Below, one piece after another: positions 27,691 through 37,044 of a DNA stretch of 64,000 bases; position 1 is the stretch's first letter; each line of letters begins with the position of its first letter. Where the stretch lies: the NCBI GenBank assembly GCA_000508965.1, contig BAHV02000006.1, positions 49,745-113,744 on the forward strand, read 5' to 3'. Source of the DNA: Dielma sp000508965 (GTDB lineage Bacteria > Bacillota_I > Bacilli_A > Erysipelotrichales > Erysipelotrichaceae). The position numbers and the translations under genes are program-made. Under the pieces are notes generated by a model. That model worked only from the letters and a program-made list of their open reading frames with translations, was not told where the DNA came from and did not search any database.

Positions 27691-28832
27691 TCAATAAGCT
27701 ATTTATGGAAGCACGTTCCTATACCATTCATCAGCTGATGTTATTGACATGTTTATTGTCAGTCTTCATGCCTTTTTATATTGGATTGATGATGCTGGCT
27801 GCGTTAACATTGGGATTGATATTGAATGATGAATTGAAAAATCTGATAATGGAAACACCGCAGGCTAAAGCCGGACTGTTGGTGATACTGGTTGGTCTGA
27901 TTGGTGCTGTTATGTATCAAAATATTCTTGGTATCGGCTGTTCCTTTATTTTATTTGTTGTATTCATTGGTGCATGTGATATGCGAAAACATTGCGATGC
28001 TCATTTTTATGACCGCTTTATTAAGCTGGTACTGTTGATGAGTGTGTTTTGTTTTGCTCATGCTTTACTGGAATATCTAAATATTACCGAATCATTAAAT
28101 TATCAGTTCACGGATCTGATTATTCCTGATCTGCCTAAATATCGAGTGAACTCAGTATTTTTCAATGCTAATTATTATGCGATGATGTGTGAATTTTTTG
28201 TTGTGATTGCTTTCAGCAAATTTATTACTTCCGATAACAAAGGAATCTACCTTTTTATCATTTTCTTCAATCTTGGCGGTTTATATCTGACTGGGTGCAG
28301 AACTGCATGGCCTGCTTTGGCCATAGCTATTCCGCTTTTGTTTTATCTTGCTGGCAAAAAGAAAACAGCATTTGCACTGTTTTTGATTGAAGCTCTGCTT
28401 GGATTATTTGTTTTAGTTGAACCTGACCTGCTGCCGCGTCTTGAAAGTTCAGATTCTTCGATGGACGTACGGCTAGGCATCTGGCAGACGGCGTTTGAAC
28501 AATTTAAAGCCAGTCCTCTGCTTGGTCATGGACCGCTGACTTATCTTCAGGTATATCCGCAATTTAATGGCATTCCAACTCAGCACGCCCATAATGTCTT
28601 CTTAGATGCCCTCATCAATTTTGGTCTGCTCGGAGTGCTTTTGCTGCTTGTATTTATCATTGGACGATTAAAAGAAATATTCAAAATTACTGATATCCGA
28701 AAAGCGCTGATTCTTTCACTGAGTGCGGTCGTTATAATCCATGGTTTATTGGATGCAACAATATTCTGGAGTCAGACAAGTTTTCTATATCTATCCTTAT
28801 TAATGATGAGCGGAAAGCTGAATTATGAATAA
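27687..28832 (+). CDS. O-antigen ligase/polymerase-family membrane protein
   Basis: A 381-residue polytopic membrane protein with about ten hydrophobic segments. The Wzy_C/WaaL-type core is visible: LTGCRTAWPALAIAI (about 210) and a large extracellular loop with RLGIWQTAFEQFKASPLLGHGP and TQHAHNVFLDALINFGLLG (about 258-315), containing the conserved Arg and the H-x-H-N motif. Family members transfer or polymerise lipid-linked glycans at the cell surface. No glycosyltransferase gene is adjacent, so the substrate is unclear; it is monocistronic between a promoter and a terminator. Start TTG 27687 follows AAGGGGTGAG. Confidence 0.8.
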   Translation: MINKLFMEARSYTIHQLMLLTCLLSVFMPFYIGLMMLAALTLGLILNDELKNLIMETPQAKAGLLVILVGLIGAVMYQNILGIGCSFILFVVFIGACDMRKHCDAHFYDRFIKLVLLMSVFCFAHALLEYLNITESLNYQFTDLIIPDLPKYRVNSVFFNANYYAMMCEFFVVIAFSKFITSDNKGIYLFIIFFNLGGLYLTGCRTAWPALAIAIPLLFYLAGKKKTAFALFLIEALLGLFVLVEPDLLPRLESSDSSMDVRLGIWQTAFEQFKASPLLGHGPLTYLQVYPQFNGIPTQHAHNVFLDALINFGLLGVLLLLVFIIGRLKEIFKITDIRKALILSLSAVVIIHGLLDATIFWSQTSFLYLSLLMMSGKLNYE

Positions 28833-28834
28833 TA

Positions 28835-28860
28835 TGAAAAAAGCTGAAATGACTTCAGCT
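28835..28860 (-). terminator. Terminator of sulfatase-araC operon (also stops the facing gene)
   Basis: AGCTGAA (28842-28848) pairs with TTCAGCT (28854-28860). On the minus strand it is followed by TTTTTTC and directly abuts the AraC stop codon. Confidence 0.8.
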
Positions 28861-29712
28861 CTACTGTGATTTTTCTTCCCTTTTTTTCTTGCGTATTTCA
28901 AAAGGAGTAGTACCCATTGTTTTCTTAAACACTTGTGAAAAATAAGATTGTGATGAAAATCCTACGATATCAGAAATCTGAGAAACAGAGTAATTGGTTG
29001 TTTCAAGCAATACCTTAGCCTCTTCAACACGTTTAGAAATTAAATAATTAATGGGTGATAATCCTATATACTTCTTGAATGCATGGACAAGATAATATTT
29101 GTTTACATAAGTAAGTCTTGATAATTCATCAAGGGTGATATTTTCCTGATAATGCAGATCAATGTATTGTTTAACATATGAACATTCCTTGTTCATTTTT
29201 TTTGTTGATGCGATGCTGAAGGAATTATTGGCTCGGCGGATCATGTTGATTATGCACACTTCCAGCAGATCCTGACATAAACGATCGTAATGATCTTCCT
29301 TGTTTTCAACCTCCGCAACCAGCGTTTTCAGATAAAAAAGTACTTCATGCTTATAATCCTGATAGTTTTGAAGAAAGTAATCAGCATGTGTATCCTCATT
29401 CTTAATGATCTGAGAAAACAAAAGGCCTTCAATACCAAGTGCTATGTATTCCAAGGGAGATTGTTCATTAGACACCTCAGTATGAGAAACGTTAGGATTT
29501 ACGATAATCATATCATCAGCTTTTACTTCAAATTCGCTGTCTTCTACAATAAAGCTACCGTCCCCGCGAATCACATAGAAAATCTCAGTGAAATTATGAA
29601 AATGAATTGTTGAATGCCAGTCAGAATCATATCGGGCTGTCGTGACATAGAGTAGTTTGCAGTTAATTTTATCCAGATCAGTATCTGATAGTTTGTAACG
29701 TGTATTAGCCAT
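28861..29712 (-). CDS. AraC-family transcriptional regulator
   Basis: A 283-residue regulator with an N-terminal cupin sugar-sensing domain (about 20-110; HFHNFTEIFYVIRGDGSF) and a C-terminal double helix-turn-helix (about 180-280; NITLDELSRLTYVNKYYL, then YSVSQISDIVGFSSQSYFSQVFKKTMGTTPFE). It follows the sulfatase gene by 51 bp on the same strand and faces away from the ABC transporter operon, so it is the likely activator of the sulfatase and sugar genes. GAGGA precedes the ATG. The ligand is inferred to be a sugar of the pathway. Confidence 0.92.
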   Translation of the reverse strand: MANTRYKLSDTDLDKINCKLLYVTTARYDSDWHSTIHFHNFTEIFYVIRGDGSFIVEDSEFEVKADDMIIVNPNVSHTEVSNEQSPLEYIALGIEGLLFSQIIKNEDTHADYFLQNYQDYKHEVLFYLKTLVAEVENKEDHYDRLCQDLLEVCIINMIRRANNSFSIASTKKMNKECSYVKQYIDLHYQENITLDELSRLTYVNKYYLVHAFKKYIGLSPINYLISKRVEEAKVLLETTNYSVSQISDIVGFSSQSYFSQVFKKTMGTTPFEIRKKKREEKSQ

Positions 29713-29763
29713 AGTTTTCCTCCTTTCTATATTATAAACGAAAGAAGGTGAAGTGTATAGTTT

Positions 29764-31203
29764 CTAAAATAGGTAATTTTTCGGCTGACAGCCTTTTATG
29801 AGCTGTGTGCCATCACTATATTTCTCAGGCCTGTCTGCCAGTTCTTTGATCATTAAATTTCTTAATTCATTGATTCGATTCTGGACTTGTACATCATGGA
29901 TAGCATCATGTGTTTCATGCGGATCTTTTTTTAAATCAAAGTATTGCTCCTGACCTGTTTGTGAATACCAAATAAATTTATCATTTTTAGTAACTATGTA
30001 ATGATTGCTTAAATTTGAATGGAAGGAATGCTCACCGTGCAGCCATGATCGAACAGATTTATTTTCTGTAATTGCTGATTTTAATGACAAGCCATCGACT
30101 GTATCCGGACAGTTTATGTCAGCGATATCAAGTAAGGTCGGCATGATGTCACGCAGCTCAGCAATCGTATCGGCGTGATGCGGTTTAATATCCGCGATAT
30201 GCTTTCCAATCCGGAAGATCAATGGGATATGGATACTTCCCTGATATGGATAGACTTTGCGCCAGCAGTGATGATCAAACAGCATTTCGCCATGATCAGA
30301 GAGAAAGAGAATAATCGTATCTTCATAGCTGCCATCTTCAATCAGACTCTGTATAATACGTCCTAATTGATGGTCAATATGTGTGATACTCGCATAATAG
30401 CCAGCCATGGCATCATGTCGAAGCTGTTCGTCTGAGCAGCCATAGATTGAATCTTTGATGCGGCCATATGTATCAGTCAGCGTTGAGTCCGACCAATCAT
30501 CTTCAAAAGGCGAACGCAGCGCTTTATCTCGGTATAAATCATAATAAGACTGCGGCGCGTCAAAAGGCTGATGCGGCCGAACATAAGAAGCCATTAAGAA
30601 GAAGGGTTTCGTTCGGTCACGGGTTTTTAAAAAACGAATGGATTTATCACTGACCCAATTTGTCGGATGCAGGTGTTCAGGATAGATCCATGGATGCGTA
30701 ACCCATGAATTGCATTCTACCCCGGTAGATGTGATATCTGCGTCCAAACCCATCGCGTTTTTCAAATCATAAAGATAATCATCGCTGACTTCCTGATGCA
30801 TCCAATGCGGTATCGTCTGTGAACGATAATGTCCCAGATAACCGTCATGCAGCTGAAGTCCCTGAAATCCGCATAACAAACGTGGCGGATGAACGTGCAT
30901 TTTGCCGATGCATTGAGTTTGATAACCGGCATTACTGAATTCCTCGGCCATATAATGCTGATAACTCCAATCTATGCCATCCTCATAGCCAACCCGGCCA
31001 TGTTTATTCTGAGAACGTCCGGTTAATAATGCGGCACGGGCAGGGATGCAGCTGGGGCATGCTGAATAGGCATGGTCAAAACAGACACCCTGAGCAGCCA
31101 GTGTATCCAAATTCGGTGTTTTTATATCGGGATGCTGCTGACATGACAGTGCATCACCGCGGTATTGATCACACATGATCAGTAAGATATTTGGTTTTTG
31201 CAT
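29764..31203 (-). CDS. Cytoplasmic sulfatase (alkaline-phosphatase superfamily, Cys type)
   Basis: Hydrolyses a sulfate ester, presumably on a glycan. The 479-residue protein starts NILLIMCDQYRGDAL with the metal-binding Asp, has the formylglycine motif C52-I-P-A-R56 in PSCIPARAALLTGR, GYQTQCIGKMH (about 93), and the metal-site segment LFLSDHGEMLFDH. The Cys must be converted to formylglycine by a maturase (anSME or FGE type); none is in the window. No signal peptide, so it should act inside the cell on an imported sugar. It is divergent from the ABC importer operon and precedes araC. Choline-sulfatase-type or phosphonate hydrolase alternatives are less likely in this sugar context. Confidence 0.85.
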   Translation of the reverse strand: MQKPNILLIMCDQYRGDALSCQQHPDIKTPNLDTLAAQGVCFDHAYSACPSCIPARAALLTGRSQNKHGRVGYEDGIDWSYQHYMAEEFSNAGYQTQCIGKMHVHPPRLLCGFQGLQLHDGYLGHYRSQTIPHWMHQEVSDDYLYDLKNAMGLDADITSTGVECNSWVTHPWIYPEHLHPTNWVSDKSIRFLKTRDRTKPFFLMASYVRPHQPFDAPQSYYDLYRDKALRSPFEDDWSDSTLTDTYGRIKDSIYGCSDEQLRHDAMAGYYASITHIDHQLGRIIQSLIEDGSYEDTIILFLSDHGEMLFDHHCWRKVYPYQGSIHIPLIFRIGKHIADIKPHHADTIAELRDIMPTLLDIADINCPDTVDGLSLKSAITENKSVRSWLHGEHSFHSNLSNHYIVTKNDKFIWYSQTGQEQYFDLKKDPHETHDAIHDVQVQNRINELRNLMIKELADRPEKYSDGTQLIKGCQPKNYLF

Positions 31204-31224
31204 ACTTGTACCTCTTATGGTATC

Positions 31225-31233
31225 ATTATAGCA
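31225..31233 (-). promoter_or_regulatory. Extended -10 promoter for sulfatase operon
   Basis: On the minus strand TGCTATAAT reads across 31233-31225, about 22 bp before the sulfatase start. Confidence 0.5.
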
Positions 31234-31420
31234 CTTTGTTTAGCGTCAGACTTCTTATATCTACAGTTGTTTTTTAGTTATTTTGCTCAAAATCAAGTGG
31301 AATAGGGCTTCAAATGGCATAAAAATGGAAATATTTGTATAAAAATTGCAGTTTTTTAATAAATATTGAAAAATTTAAACGTTAGCAATATAGTTAAAAA
31401 TGCGACCAAGATTTGTATAG

Positions 31421-31446
31421 AAAAAGCGCTTTCATCAAGGTATACT
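31421..31446 (+). promoter_or_regulatory. CcpA cre-like site overlapping promoter of the sugar ABC operon
   Basis: AAAAAGCGCTTTCA (31421-31434) matches the cre palindrome TGAAAGCGCTTTCA except for the first two bases, and lies immediately before a -10 element TATACT (31441-31446). CcpA binding there should block transcription when preferred sugars are present. Confidence 0.65.
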
Positions 31447-31478
31447 GAAATCAAGAAATAACTTAGGAGGCAATAGTT

Positions 31479-32834
31479 ATGAAAAAGATATTAGCAATGG
31501 CATGTGCATTGTTGATGGCAACAAGCTTAGCTGCATGTTCAAAACCAGCGGATCAGCCTGTTGACAACGGCGGCGATGACAAACCGACAGAAAATCAAGT
31601 GTTAAAGGTAGCTGCTTTCAAAGGTGGTTATGGGGAAGTTTGGGAACCACTTGCACGTAAATTCGAAGAAACACACGAAGGTGTTACAGTTGAATTAGTT
31701 ACAAGTCCTAAACTTGATGAAGAATTACGTCCACAATTACAGGCTGGTGATTATCCAGATGTAATTCAATACAATATTGGTCAGCCAAGCGGCTTTACAG
31801 AAACATTAATTAAAGAAGATGCACTGCTTGATATCTCTGATGTGTTCGCAGACCCGGCAATTAAAGATAAGTTAGCAGACGGTTTTGCTGACAATGCGAT
31901 CACTGCTCCTTATGGTGATGGAAAAACTTATTTAGCTCCAATGTTCTACAGCCCATGCGGTCTTTGGTACAATAAAGCATTATTTGGTGAAGGCGGCTAT
32001 GCACTGCCTGAAACATGGGATGATATGTGGGCACTTGGCGATCAGCTGAAGAGTGAAAACAACGGTGTTTCATTATTCACATATCCAGTTAAAGGGTATT
32101 TTGACTCAGTATTATACGCATTGCTGAATCAGGCAGGCGGCGATGAATTTTATGGTAAGGCTTTAAATTATGATCCTGAAACTTGGACTTCTGAACCAGG
32201 CAAATTAGTATTAGATACAATTGGTAAATTAGTTTCTGAATATACAGCTCCTGAAGCAAGTGCTAATGCAAACAGCGGCAACTTCAAAATGAATCAGCAG
32301 GCTGTGTTAGACAACACTGTATTATTCATGCCTAATGGTAACTGGATCATCGGTGAAATGGGTGATGCTCCGCGTGCAGAAGGGTTTGAATGGGGCTTTA
32401 TGCCAATGCCGGCATTTGAAGAAGGCGGCGCTCGTTATTCTTACACATTCTTTGAACAAATGTATGTTCCAAAGGAAGCAGCTAATCCTGAATTAGCAAA
32501 AGAATTCATTAAATTCATGTATTCTGATGAAGCTATCGAAATCATGCTGAACAACAAGACAGAAGAAGGCGCTCCTTCAATCGTCGTTCAACCAGTTAAG
32601 GGTATCGTAGAGAAATTAGACGGCGATAACAAACTGATTTACAGCATTTACGAAACACCGAATACATTCCCTGCATTAGGTGGTTTCGCAGCTACTGATT
32701 CAATCGAAGGCTTAGAATTAAAGCCTGTAGTATTTGGTCCGATCGATACGATCTTAGAAGGTACAACTACAGTTGAAGAATGGCAAACGCAATTAACTGA
32801 TGCTTTTGTTAAATTCCACGCTGCATTGAAATAA
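31479..32834 (+). CDS. Sugar ABC transporter substrate-binding lipoprotein
   Basis: Captures an oligosaccharide outside the membrane and delivers it to the permeases below. The 451-residue protein has a signal peptide with lipobox SLAAC (Cys 19), then a linker (DQPVDNGGDD) and a type I carbohydrate-binding fold beginning LKVAAFKGGYGEVWEPLARKF. Size and permease context place it in the family 1 carbohydrate-binding group; the start resembles N-acetylglucosamine/chitobiose binding proteins. Because a GH112 phosphorylase follows in the operon, galacto-N-biose or lacto-N-biose is the best-guess ligand. Strong AGGAGG site. A hairpin directly after it probably sets a higher level for this component. 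Confidence 0.9.
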   Translation: MKKILAMACALLMATSLAACSKPADQPVDNGGDDKPTENQVLKVAAFKGGYGEVWEPLARKFEETHEGVTVELVTSPKLDEELRPQLQAGDYPDVIQYNIGQPSGFTETLIKEDALLDISDVFADPAIKDKLADGFADNAITAPYGDGKTYLAPMFYSPCGLWYNKALFGEGGYALPETWDDMWALGDQLKSENNGVSLFTYPVKGYFDSVLYALLNQAGGDEFYGKALNYDPETWTSEPGKLVLDTIGKLVSEYTAPEASANANSGNFKMNQQAVLDNTVLFMPNGNWIIGEMGDAPRAEGFEWGFMPMPAFEEGGARYSYTFFEQMYVPKEAANPELAKEFIKFMYSDEAIEIMLNNKTEEGAPSIVVQPVKGIVEKLDGDNKLIYSIYETPNTFPALGGFAATDSIEGLELKPVVFGPIDTILEGTTTVEEWQTQLTDAFVKFHAALK

Positions 32835-32853
32835 ATCGGATTAAGGATTCAAA

Positions 32854-32885
32854 AACGGTGGGTGAATGTCACTCACCGTTATTCT
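32854..32885 (+). terminator. Strong intraoperon hairpin after the binding-protein gene
   Basis: AACGGTGGGTGA (32854-32865) pairs with TCACTCACCGTT (32869-32880), 12 bp with one wobble and a 3-base loop, then ATTCTTT. The T tract is weak, so it likely works as a partial terminator or 3' stabiliser. Confidence 0.75.
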
Positions 32886-32904
32886 TTAAATAGGGAGGAG
32901 AACC

Positions 32905-33795
32905 ATGAACAAAAGAAGAGCAAAAAGACGGTTTATCATCGGCTGTCTGACTCCTGCGATTATCTTAGTGACAATCTTCATGATTATACCGACAATTAAT
33001 GTATTCTACATGTCGTTATTCAAATGGGGCGGTCTGTCTAATAATAAAAAATTCGTATGGTTTGATAATTTCAAAATATTATTTGAGGATGATAACTTTC
33101 TGCGCGCCATGCAGAACACGATTCTGCTGGTAGTCGTAGTTACGATTATCACTTTATTCTTCGCAATTATTTTCGCTTCAATTTTATCCCGTGAAAAAAT
33201 CAAGGGACAGAATTTCTTCAGAATTGTATTCTATATTCCCAATATCCTGAGTGTTGTTGTTATTGCGGCAATCTTCGGTGCTATCTATAATCCTACAACT
33301 GGCTTGCTGAATTCTTTATTTGATATGCTGAGTTTGCCGGGATTGAAACAGATGTGGATGGGAAACAGCAATATTGCCCTTTATTCTCTGGCGGCAGCCT
33401 TAGTTTGGCAGGCTATCGGTTACTATATGGTAATGTATATGGCCAGTATGAGCAGTATTCCGGAGAATCTATATGAGGCGGCAAGTCTTGAAGGTGCTGG
33501 CAGAATGAAACAATTCTTCTTAGTTACGCTGCCATTAGTATGGGATAACATACGTACGACACTGACATTCTTTATTATTTCAACGATTAACCTGAGCTTC
33601 CTGTTTGTTAAGATTATGACCGGCGGCGGTCCTAACGGTGCTACGGAAGTATTTCTAAGCTATATGTACAATCAGGCTTATACAAATTCAAGCTATGGTT
33701 ATGGTATGGCAATCGGTGTTATCGTCTTTATCTTCTCATTTATCCTGTCAGGTATTGTCAATAAAGTCACCGAACGTGATGTTTTGGAATTTTAG
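32905..33795 (+). CDS. Sugar ABC transporter permease (MalF type)
   Basis: First membrane subunit of the importer, 296 residues, six predicted helices starting at about residue 12. The EAA loop reads YEAASLEGAGRMKQFFLVTLPLVW (about 193), where the cytoplasmic ATPase docks. It starts with a basic MNKRRAKRR cap. GGGAGGAG precedes ATG; 9 bp to the next gene. Confidence 0.92.
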   Translation: MNKRRAKRRFIIGCLTPAIILVTIFMIIPTINVFYMSLFKWGGLSNNKKFVWFDNFKILFEDDNFLRAMQNTILLVVVVTIITLFFAIIFASILSREKIKGQNFFRIVFYIPNILSVVVIAAIFGAIYNPTTGLLNSLFDMLSLPGLKQMWMGNSNIALYSLAAALVWQAIGYYMVMYMASMSSIPENLYEAASLEGAGRMKQFFLVTLPLVWDNIRTTLTFFIISTINLSFLFVKIMTGGGPNGATEVFLSYMYNQAYTNSSYGYGMAIGVIVFIFSFILSGIVNKVTERDVLEF

Positions 33796-33804
33796 GAGGG
33801 TGTC

Positions 33805-34689
33805 ATGAACAAAAAGAAAAAATCAATAGGTCTTGATACCTTATATAAAGCCTTTATCTATGTGGCTTTGATTACTCTGGCAGTTGTTATTCTGGTACCG
33901 GTTGGCTGGGTTTTCCTAGCTTCAATCAAAACTAATGCTGAATTCTATGGCAATCCATGGACATTGCCGGCAAGCTTCTATTTCCAGAATTTTATCGATG
34001 CTTTCCAAAAGGCAAATATGGGTGAATATTTCATTAACTCCGTAATTGTTACCGGGATTGCTTTAATTATTATGCTGGTAGTGGCGCTGCCGGCGGCTTA
34101 TGTTCTCGCACGTTTTAATTTTAAAGGCCGAAAGTTCTTAAATACAGCATTTATGGCGGGTTTGTTTATCAATGTAAACTACATTGTTGTACCGATTTTC
34201 TTGATGCTTTTAGATGCTGATAAATTTTTAAAGGGCATGATCGGATCTGGCTTTTTCCTAAACAATCGTTTTATACTGGCGCTTGTTTATGCGGCTACCC
34301 ATCTGCCGTTCACAATTTATTTGCTGAGCGGTTATTTCAAGACATTGCCGAAAGCCTATGAGGAAGCGGCATTTATTGATGGCTGCGGTTATTTTAAAAC
34401 GATGACCGATATTATGATACCGATGGCAAGACCCAGTATCATTACGGTAATATTATTTAACTTTCTATCCTTTTGGAATGAATATATCATCGCTTTGACA
34501 TTAATGCCAAGCGGCCCGAAAACATTACCGGTAGGTTTGGAAAATTTGATGGCTGTACAGAAAACAGCGACTAATTTTGGACAGATGTATGCAGGCTTGG
34601 TTATTGTAATGCTGCCAACGCTGATCTTATACATCATGGTACAGAAGAAACTGACTCAAGGTATGAGCCTTGGCGGTTTAAAAGATTAA
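33805..34689 (+). CDS. Sugar ABC transporter permease (MalG type)
   Basis: Second membrane subunit, 294 residues, six predicted helices. EAA loop YEEAAFIDGCGYFKTMTDIMIPMA (about 190) and the MalG-type C-terminus MVQKKLTQGMSLGGLKD. AGGAGGG site. Forms the channel with the preceding gene product. Confidence 0.92.
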   Translation: MNKKKKSIGLDTLYKAFIYVALITLAVVILVPVGWVFLASIKTNAEFYGNPWTLPASFYFQNFIDAFQKANMGEYFINSVIVTGIALIIMLVVALPAAYVLARFNFKGRKFLNTAFMAGLFINVNYIVVPIFLMLLDADKFLKGMIGSGFFLNNRFILALVYAATHLPFTIYLLSGYFKTLPKAYEEAAFIDGCGYFKTMTDIMIPMARPSIITVILFNFLSFWNEYIIALTLMPSGPKTLPVGLENLMAVQKTATNFGQMYAGLVIVMLPTLILYIMVQKKLTQGMSLGGLKD

Positions 34690-34701
34690 GGAGACACACA
34701 A

Positions 34702-36873
34702 ATGGCAAAATCAAAAGGCAGAGTTACGCTGCCAAGCGAAAGTAACTTTTTATCGCAGACAAAAGAATTGCTTGAACGCTGGGGGGCAGATGCAATTCGT
34801 GACAGTGACGGTACAAAATTAAGTGATGATGTAAAAGAACTGGACGCGAAAATCTATACAACATATTTTGTAGCTCGCGGACATAATGACTTTGCACATA
34901 AACATATGGATGAATGTCAGCAGGCATTCTTAATGAGCAGTTATACACTGGCAGCAGAATCAACTGTGAAGATTCAATTTTTAAAAGATTATTTTGATCA
35001 GCAAGTCAAAGCGGATTATGATCATGATCCAAAACAATGGTGGGAAGTTTATGACCGTACTGAGAATCAATTGATCAGCCCTGATTCATGGCATGTTGAT
35101 CAGAGTACAGATACAGTGATTGTTGAAAATTGTATACCATTTCATGAATATACTGTATCATTTTTAGCTTATCTGATTTGGGATCCAACGCAGATGTATA
35201 ACCATATCACGAATGATTGGGGTGATAAGCCGCATGAAATTCCATTTGATGTAAGGAAACAGGCATCACGTAAATATGTCAAAGATTATTTGAAGCAGTG
35301 GCTGAAAGATAACCCTAATACGGATGTGGTACGTTTCACTACTTTCTTCTATCATTTCACATTGATCTTCAATAATCTGGCTAAAGAGAAATTTGTTGAT
35401 TGGTGCGGTTATGGCGCCAGCGTTTCCACTGAAGCGATTCTGGCATTTGAAGAAGAATATGGGTATCGTTTAAAGGCTGAGGATTTCGTTAAGAATGGTT
35501 ATTATAACTCAACCTTCTGTGTGCCAAGCAAGCAATATCTTGATTATATTGACTTCCAGCAGCGTTTTGTAAAGGACCGCGCTAAAGAATTGGTTGATCT
35601 GGTTCATGAAGCCGGTAAAGAAGCTATGATGTTTTTAGGCGATAACTGGATTGGGACAGAACCGTATGGTAAGTATTTTCCACAGATCGGTCTTGATGCA
35701 GTGGTTGGCAGTGTCGGAGATGGTGCAACCTTACGATTAATTTCTGATATACCTGGGGTGAAGGTACATGAGGGCAGATTCTTACCGTATTTCTTTCCGG
35801 ATACATTCTATGAAGGCAATGATCCTACATTGGAGGGTATTCGCAATTGGCTGAATGCCAGAAGGGCGATCATGCGTAAGCCGGTTGACCGTATTGGATA
35901 TGGCGGTTATCTGAGTCTGGCCTATAAGTTTCCTAAATTCGTAGATTATATTGAAAAAGTCTGCGATGAATTCAGAACGATTTATGATACAATTCAAGGC
36001 GTCACACCTTATTGCGGCTTGAAGATAGCTATCCTTAACAGCTGGGGAGCATTGAGGAGCTGGCATCCATATATGGTAGCGCATGGCTTATATTGTAAAC
36101 AGATCTATTCCTATAATGGCATGCTGGAAAGCTTAAGCGGCGCCAGTGTAGATGTGCAGTTTATCAGCTTCTCTGATATAATGGAACAGGGCATTCCTTC
36201 TGATATTGATGTTATCATCAATGCAGGGGATGCGGAAACGGCATTCTCAGGCGGCAGTGTCTGGAATGACAGTAAGCTGGTATCCATGGTGCGTGAATGG
36301 ATTTATAATGGCGGCGGTTTTGTCGGTATCGGCGAACCTTCGGCTTATGAGAAAGGCGGTCATTTCTTCCAGCTTGCTGATGCGTTAGGTGTTGATAAGG
36401 AGCTTGGTTTCACACTGCATACAGATAAATATTTTAAGGATGTTGTAAAGTCGCATTTCATAACTGAAGATATTGTAGATGAATTTGATTTCGGGGAAGG
36501 GATGAAAAATATCTACGCATTAAGTGAAAATACAGAGATTATCGTTCAATCAAAGGATGAAGTAAATTTGGTTGCGCATAGTTATGGAAAAGGACGCTGT
36601 GTTTATATTGCCGGTCTGCCATACAGTCAGCAAAATACTCGTCTGTTGATGCGTTCTATGTATTATGCAGCCAATAAAGAAGCTGATTTTAAGAAATGGT
36701 ATGCTGATAATTTATTCTGTGAAGTGCATGTTTATCCATCCATCAATAAATATGCAATTCTGAATAATACAAATGAGTATCAGAAAACAAGGGTTTACGA
36801 TGGGGAAGGAAACAGCGTTGAACTGACTTTAGAGCCGGGTGAAATCAGCTGGAAGGAAATCAGCCATGAGTAA
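34702..36873 (+). CDS. GH112 1,3-beta-galactosyl-N-acetylhexosamine phosphorylase
   Basis: Phosphorolyses galacto-N-biose or lacto-N-biose to galactose 1-phosphate and GalNAc or GlcNAc in the cytoplasm. At 723 residues it has the usual length, an N-terminal TIM-barrel part opening GRVTLPSESNFL and ERWGADAIRDSDGTKLSDDV, YTTYFVARGHNDFA (about 52), a catalytic-region segment MFLGDNWIGTEPYGKYF (about 313), and C-terminal domains. Family GH112 also has galactosyl-rhamnose phosphorylases; the close N-terminal match favours the N-acetylhexosamine type but this cannot be settled by eye. Coupled to the importer genes, which suggests the imported disaccharide is its substrate. No N-acetylhexosamine kinase or uridylyltransferase gene is nearby. 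Confidence 0.9.
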   Translation: MAKSKGRVTLPSESNFLSQTKELLERWGADAIRDSDGTKLSDDVKELDAKIYTTYFVARGHNDFAHKHMDECQQAFLMSSYTLAAESTVKIQFLKDYFDQQVKADYDHDPKQWWEVYDRTENQLISPDSWHVDQSTDTVIVENCIPFHEYTVSFLAYLIWDPTQMYNHITNDWGDKPHEIPFDVRKQASRKYVKDYLKQWLKDNPNTDVVRFTTFFYHFTLIFNNLAKEKFVDWCGYGASVSTEAILAFEEEYGYRLKAEDFVKNGYYNSTFCVPSKQYLDYIDFQQRFVKDRAKELVDLVHEAGKEAMMFLGDNWIGTEPYGKYFPQIGLDAVVGSVGDGATLRLISDIPGVKVHEGRFLPYFFPDTFYEGNDPTLEGIRNWLNARRAIMRKPVDRIGYGGYLSLAYKFPKFVDYIEKVCDEFRTIYDTIQGVTPYCGLKIAILNSWGALRSWHPYMVAHGLYCKQIYSYNGMLESLSGASVDVQFISFSDIMEQGIPSDIDVIINAGDAETAFSGGSVWNDSKLVSMVREWIYNGGGFVGIGEPSAYEKGGHFFQLADALGVDKELGFTLHTDKYFKDVVKSHFITEDIVDEFDFGEGMKNIYALSENTEIIVQSKDEVNLVAHSYGKGRCVYIAGLPYSQQNTRLLMRSMYYAANKEADFKKWYADNLFCEVHVYPSINKYAILNNTNEYQKTRVYDGEGNSVELTLEPGEISWKEISHE

Positions 36874-37033
36874 TTTAACTAAAAACATAGTAATGACAGT
36901 CTTGTTTGTTTTCTTTCTTGCATTGATTTTTATTGGTCAAAAAACAATCAGCCGCATGAACCTAGTTATGATGCTTGTAGGATTGGCAGGCTTGCTTGGT
37001 TTATTGTATGTTTATAACCGGAAATATAAATAA
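36866..37033 (+). CDS. Tiny two-helix membrane protein in the phosphorylase operon
   Basis: A 55-residue protein with two membrane helices (about 5-20 and 28-47) and a basic tail (YVYNRKYK). ATG 36866 lies in the last codons of the phosphorylase gene (8-bp overlap), with GGAAGGAAA as ribosome binding site, so it is translationally coupled. I recall similar small proteins beside GH112 genes (possibly DUF6903), but could not verify. A helper of the importer is a plausible role; function unknown. Confidence 0.65.
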   Translation: MSNLTKNIVMTVLFVFFLALIFIGQKTISRMNLVMMLVGLAGLLGLLYVYNRKYK

Positions 37034-37044
37034 GGAGTGGAAAC

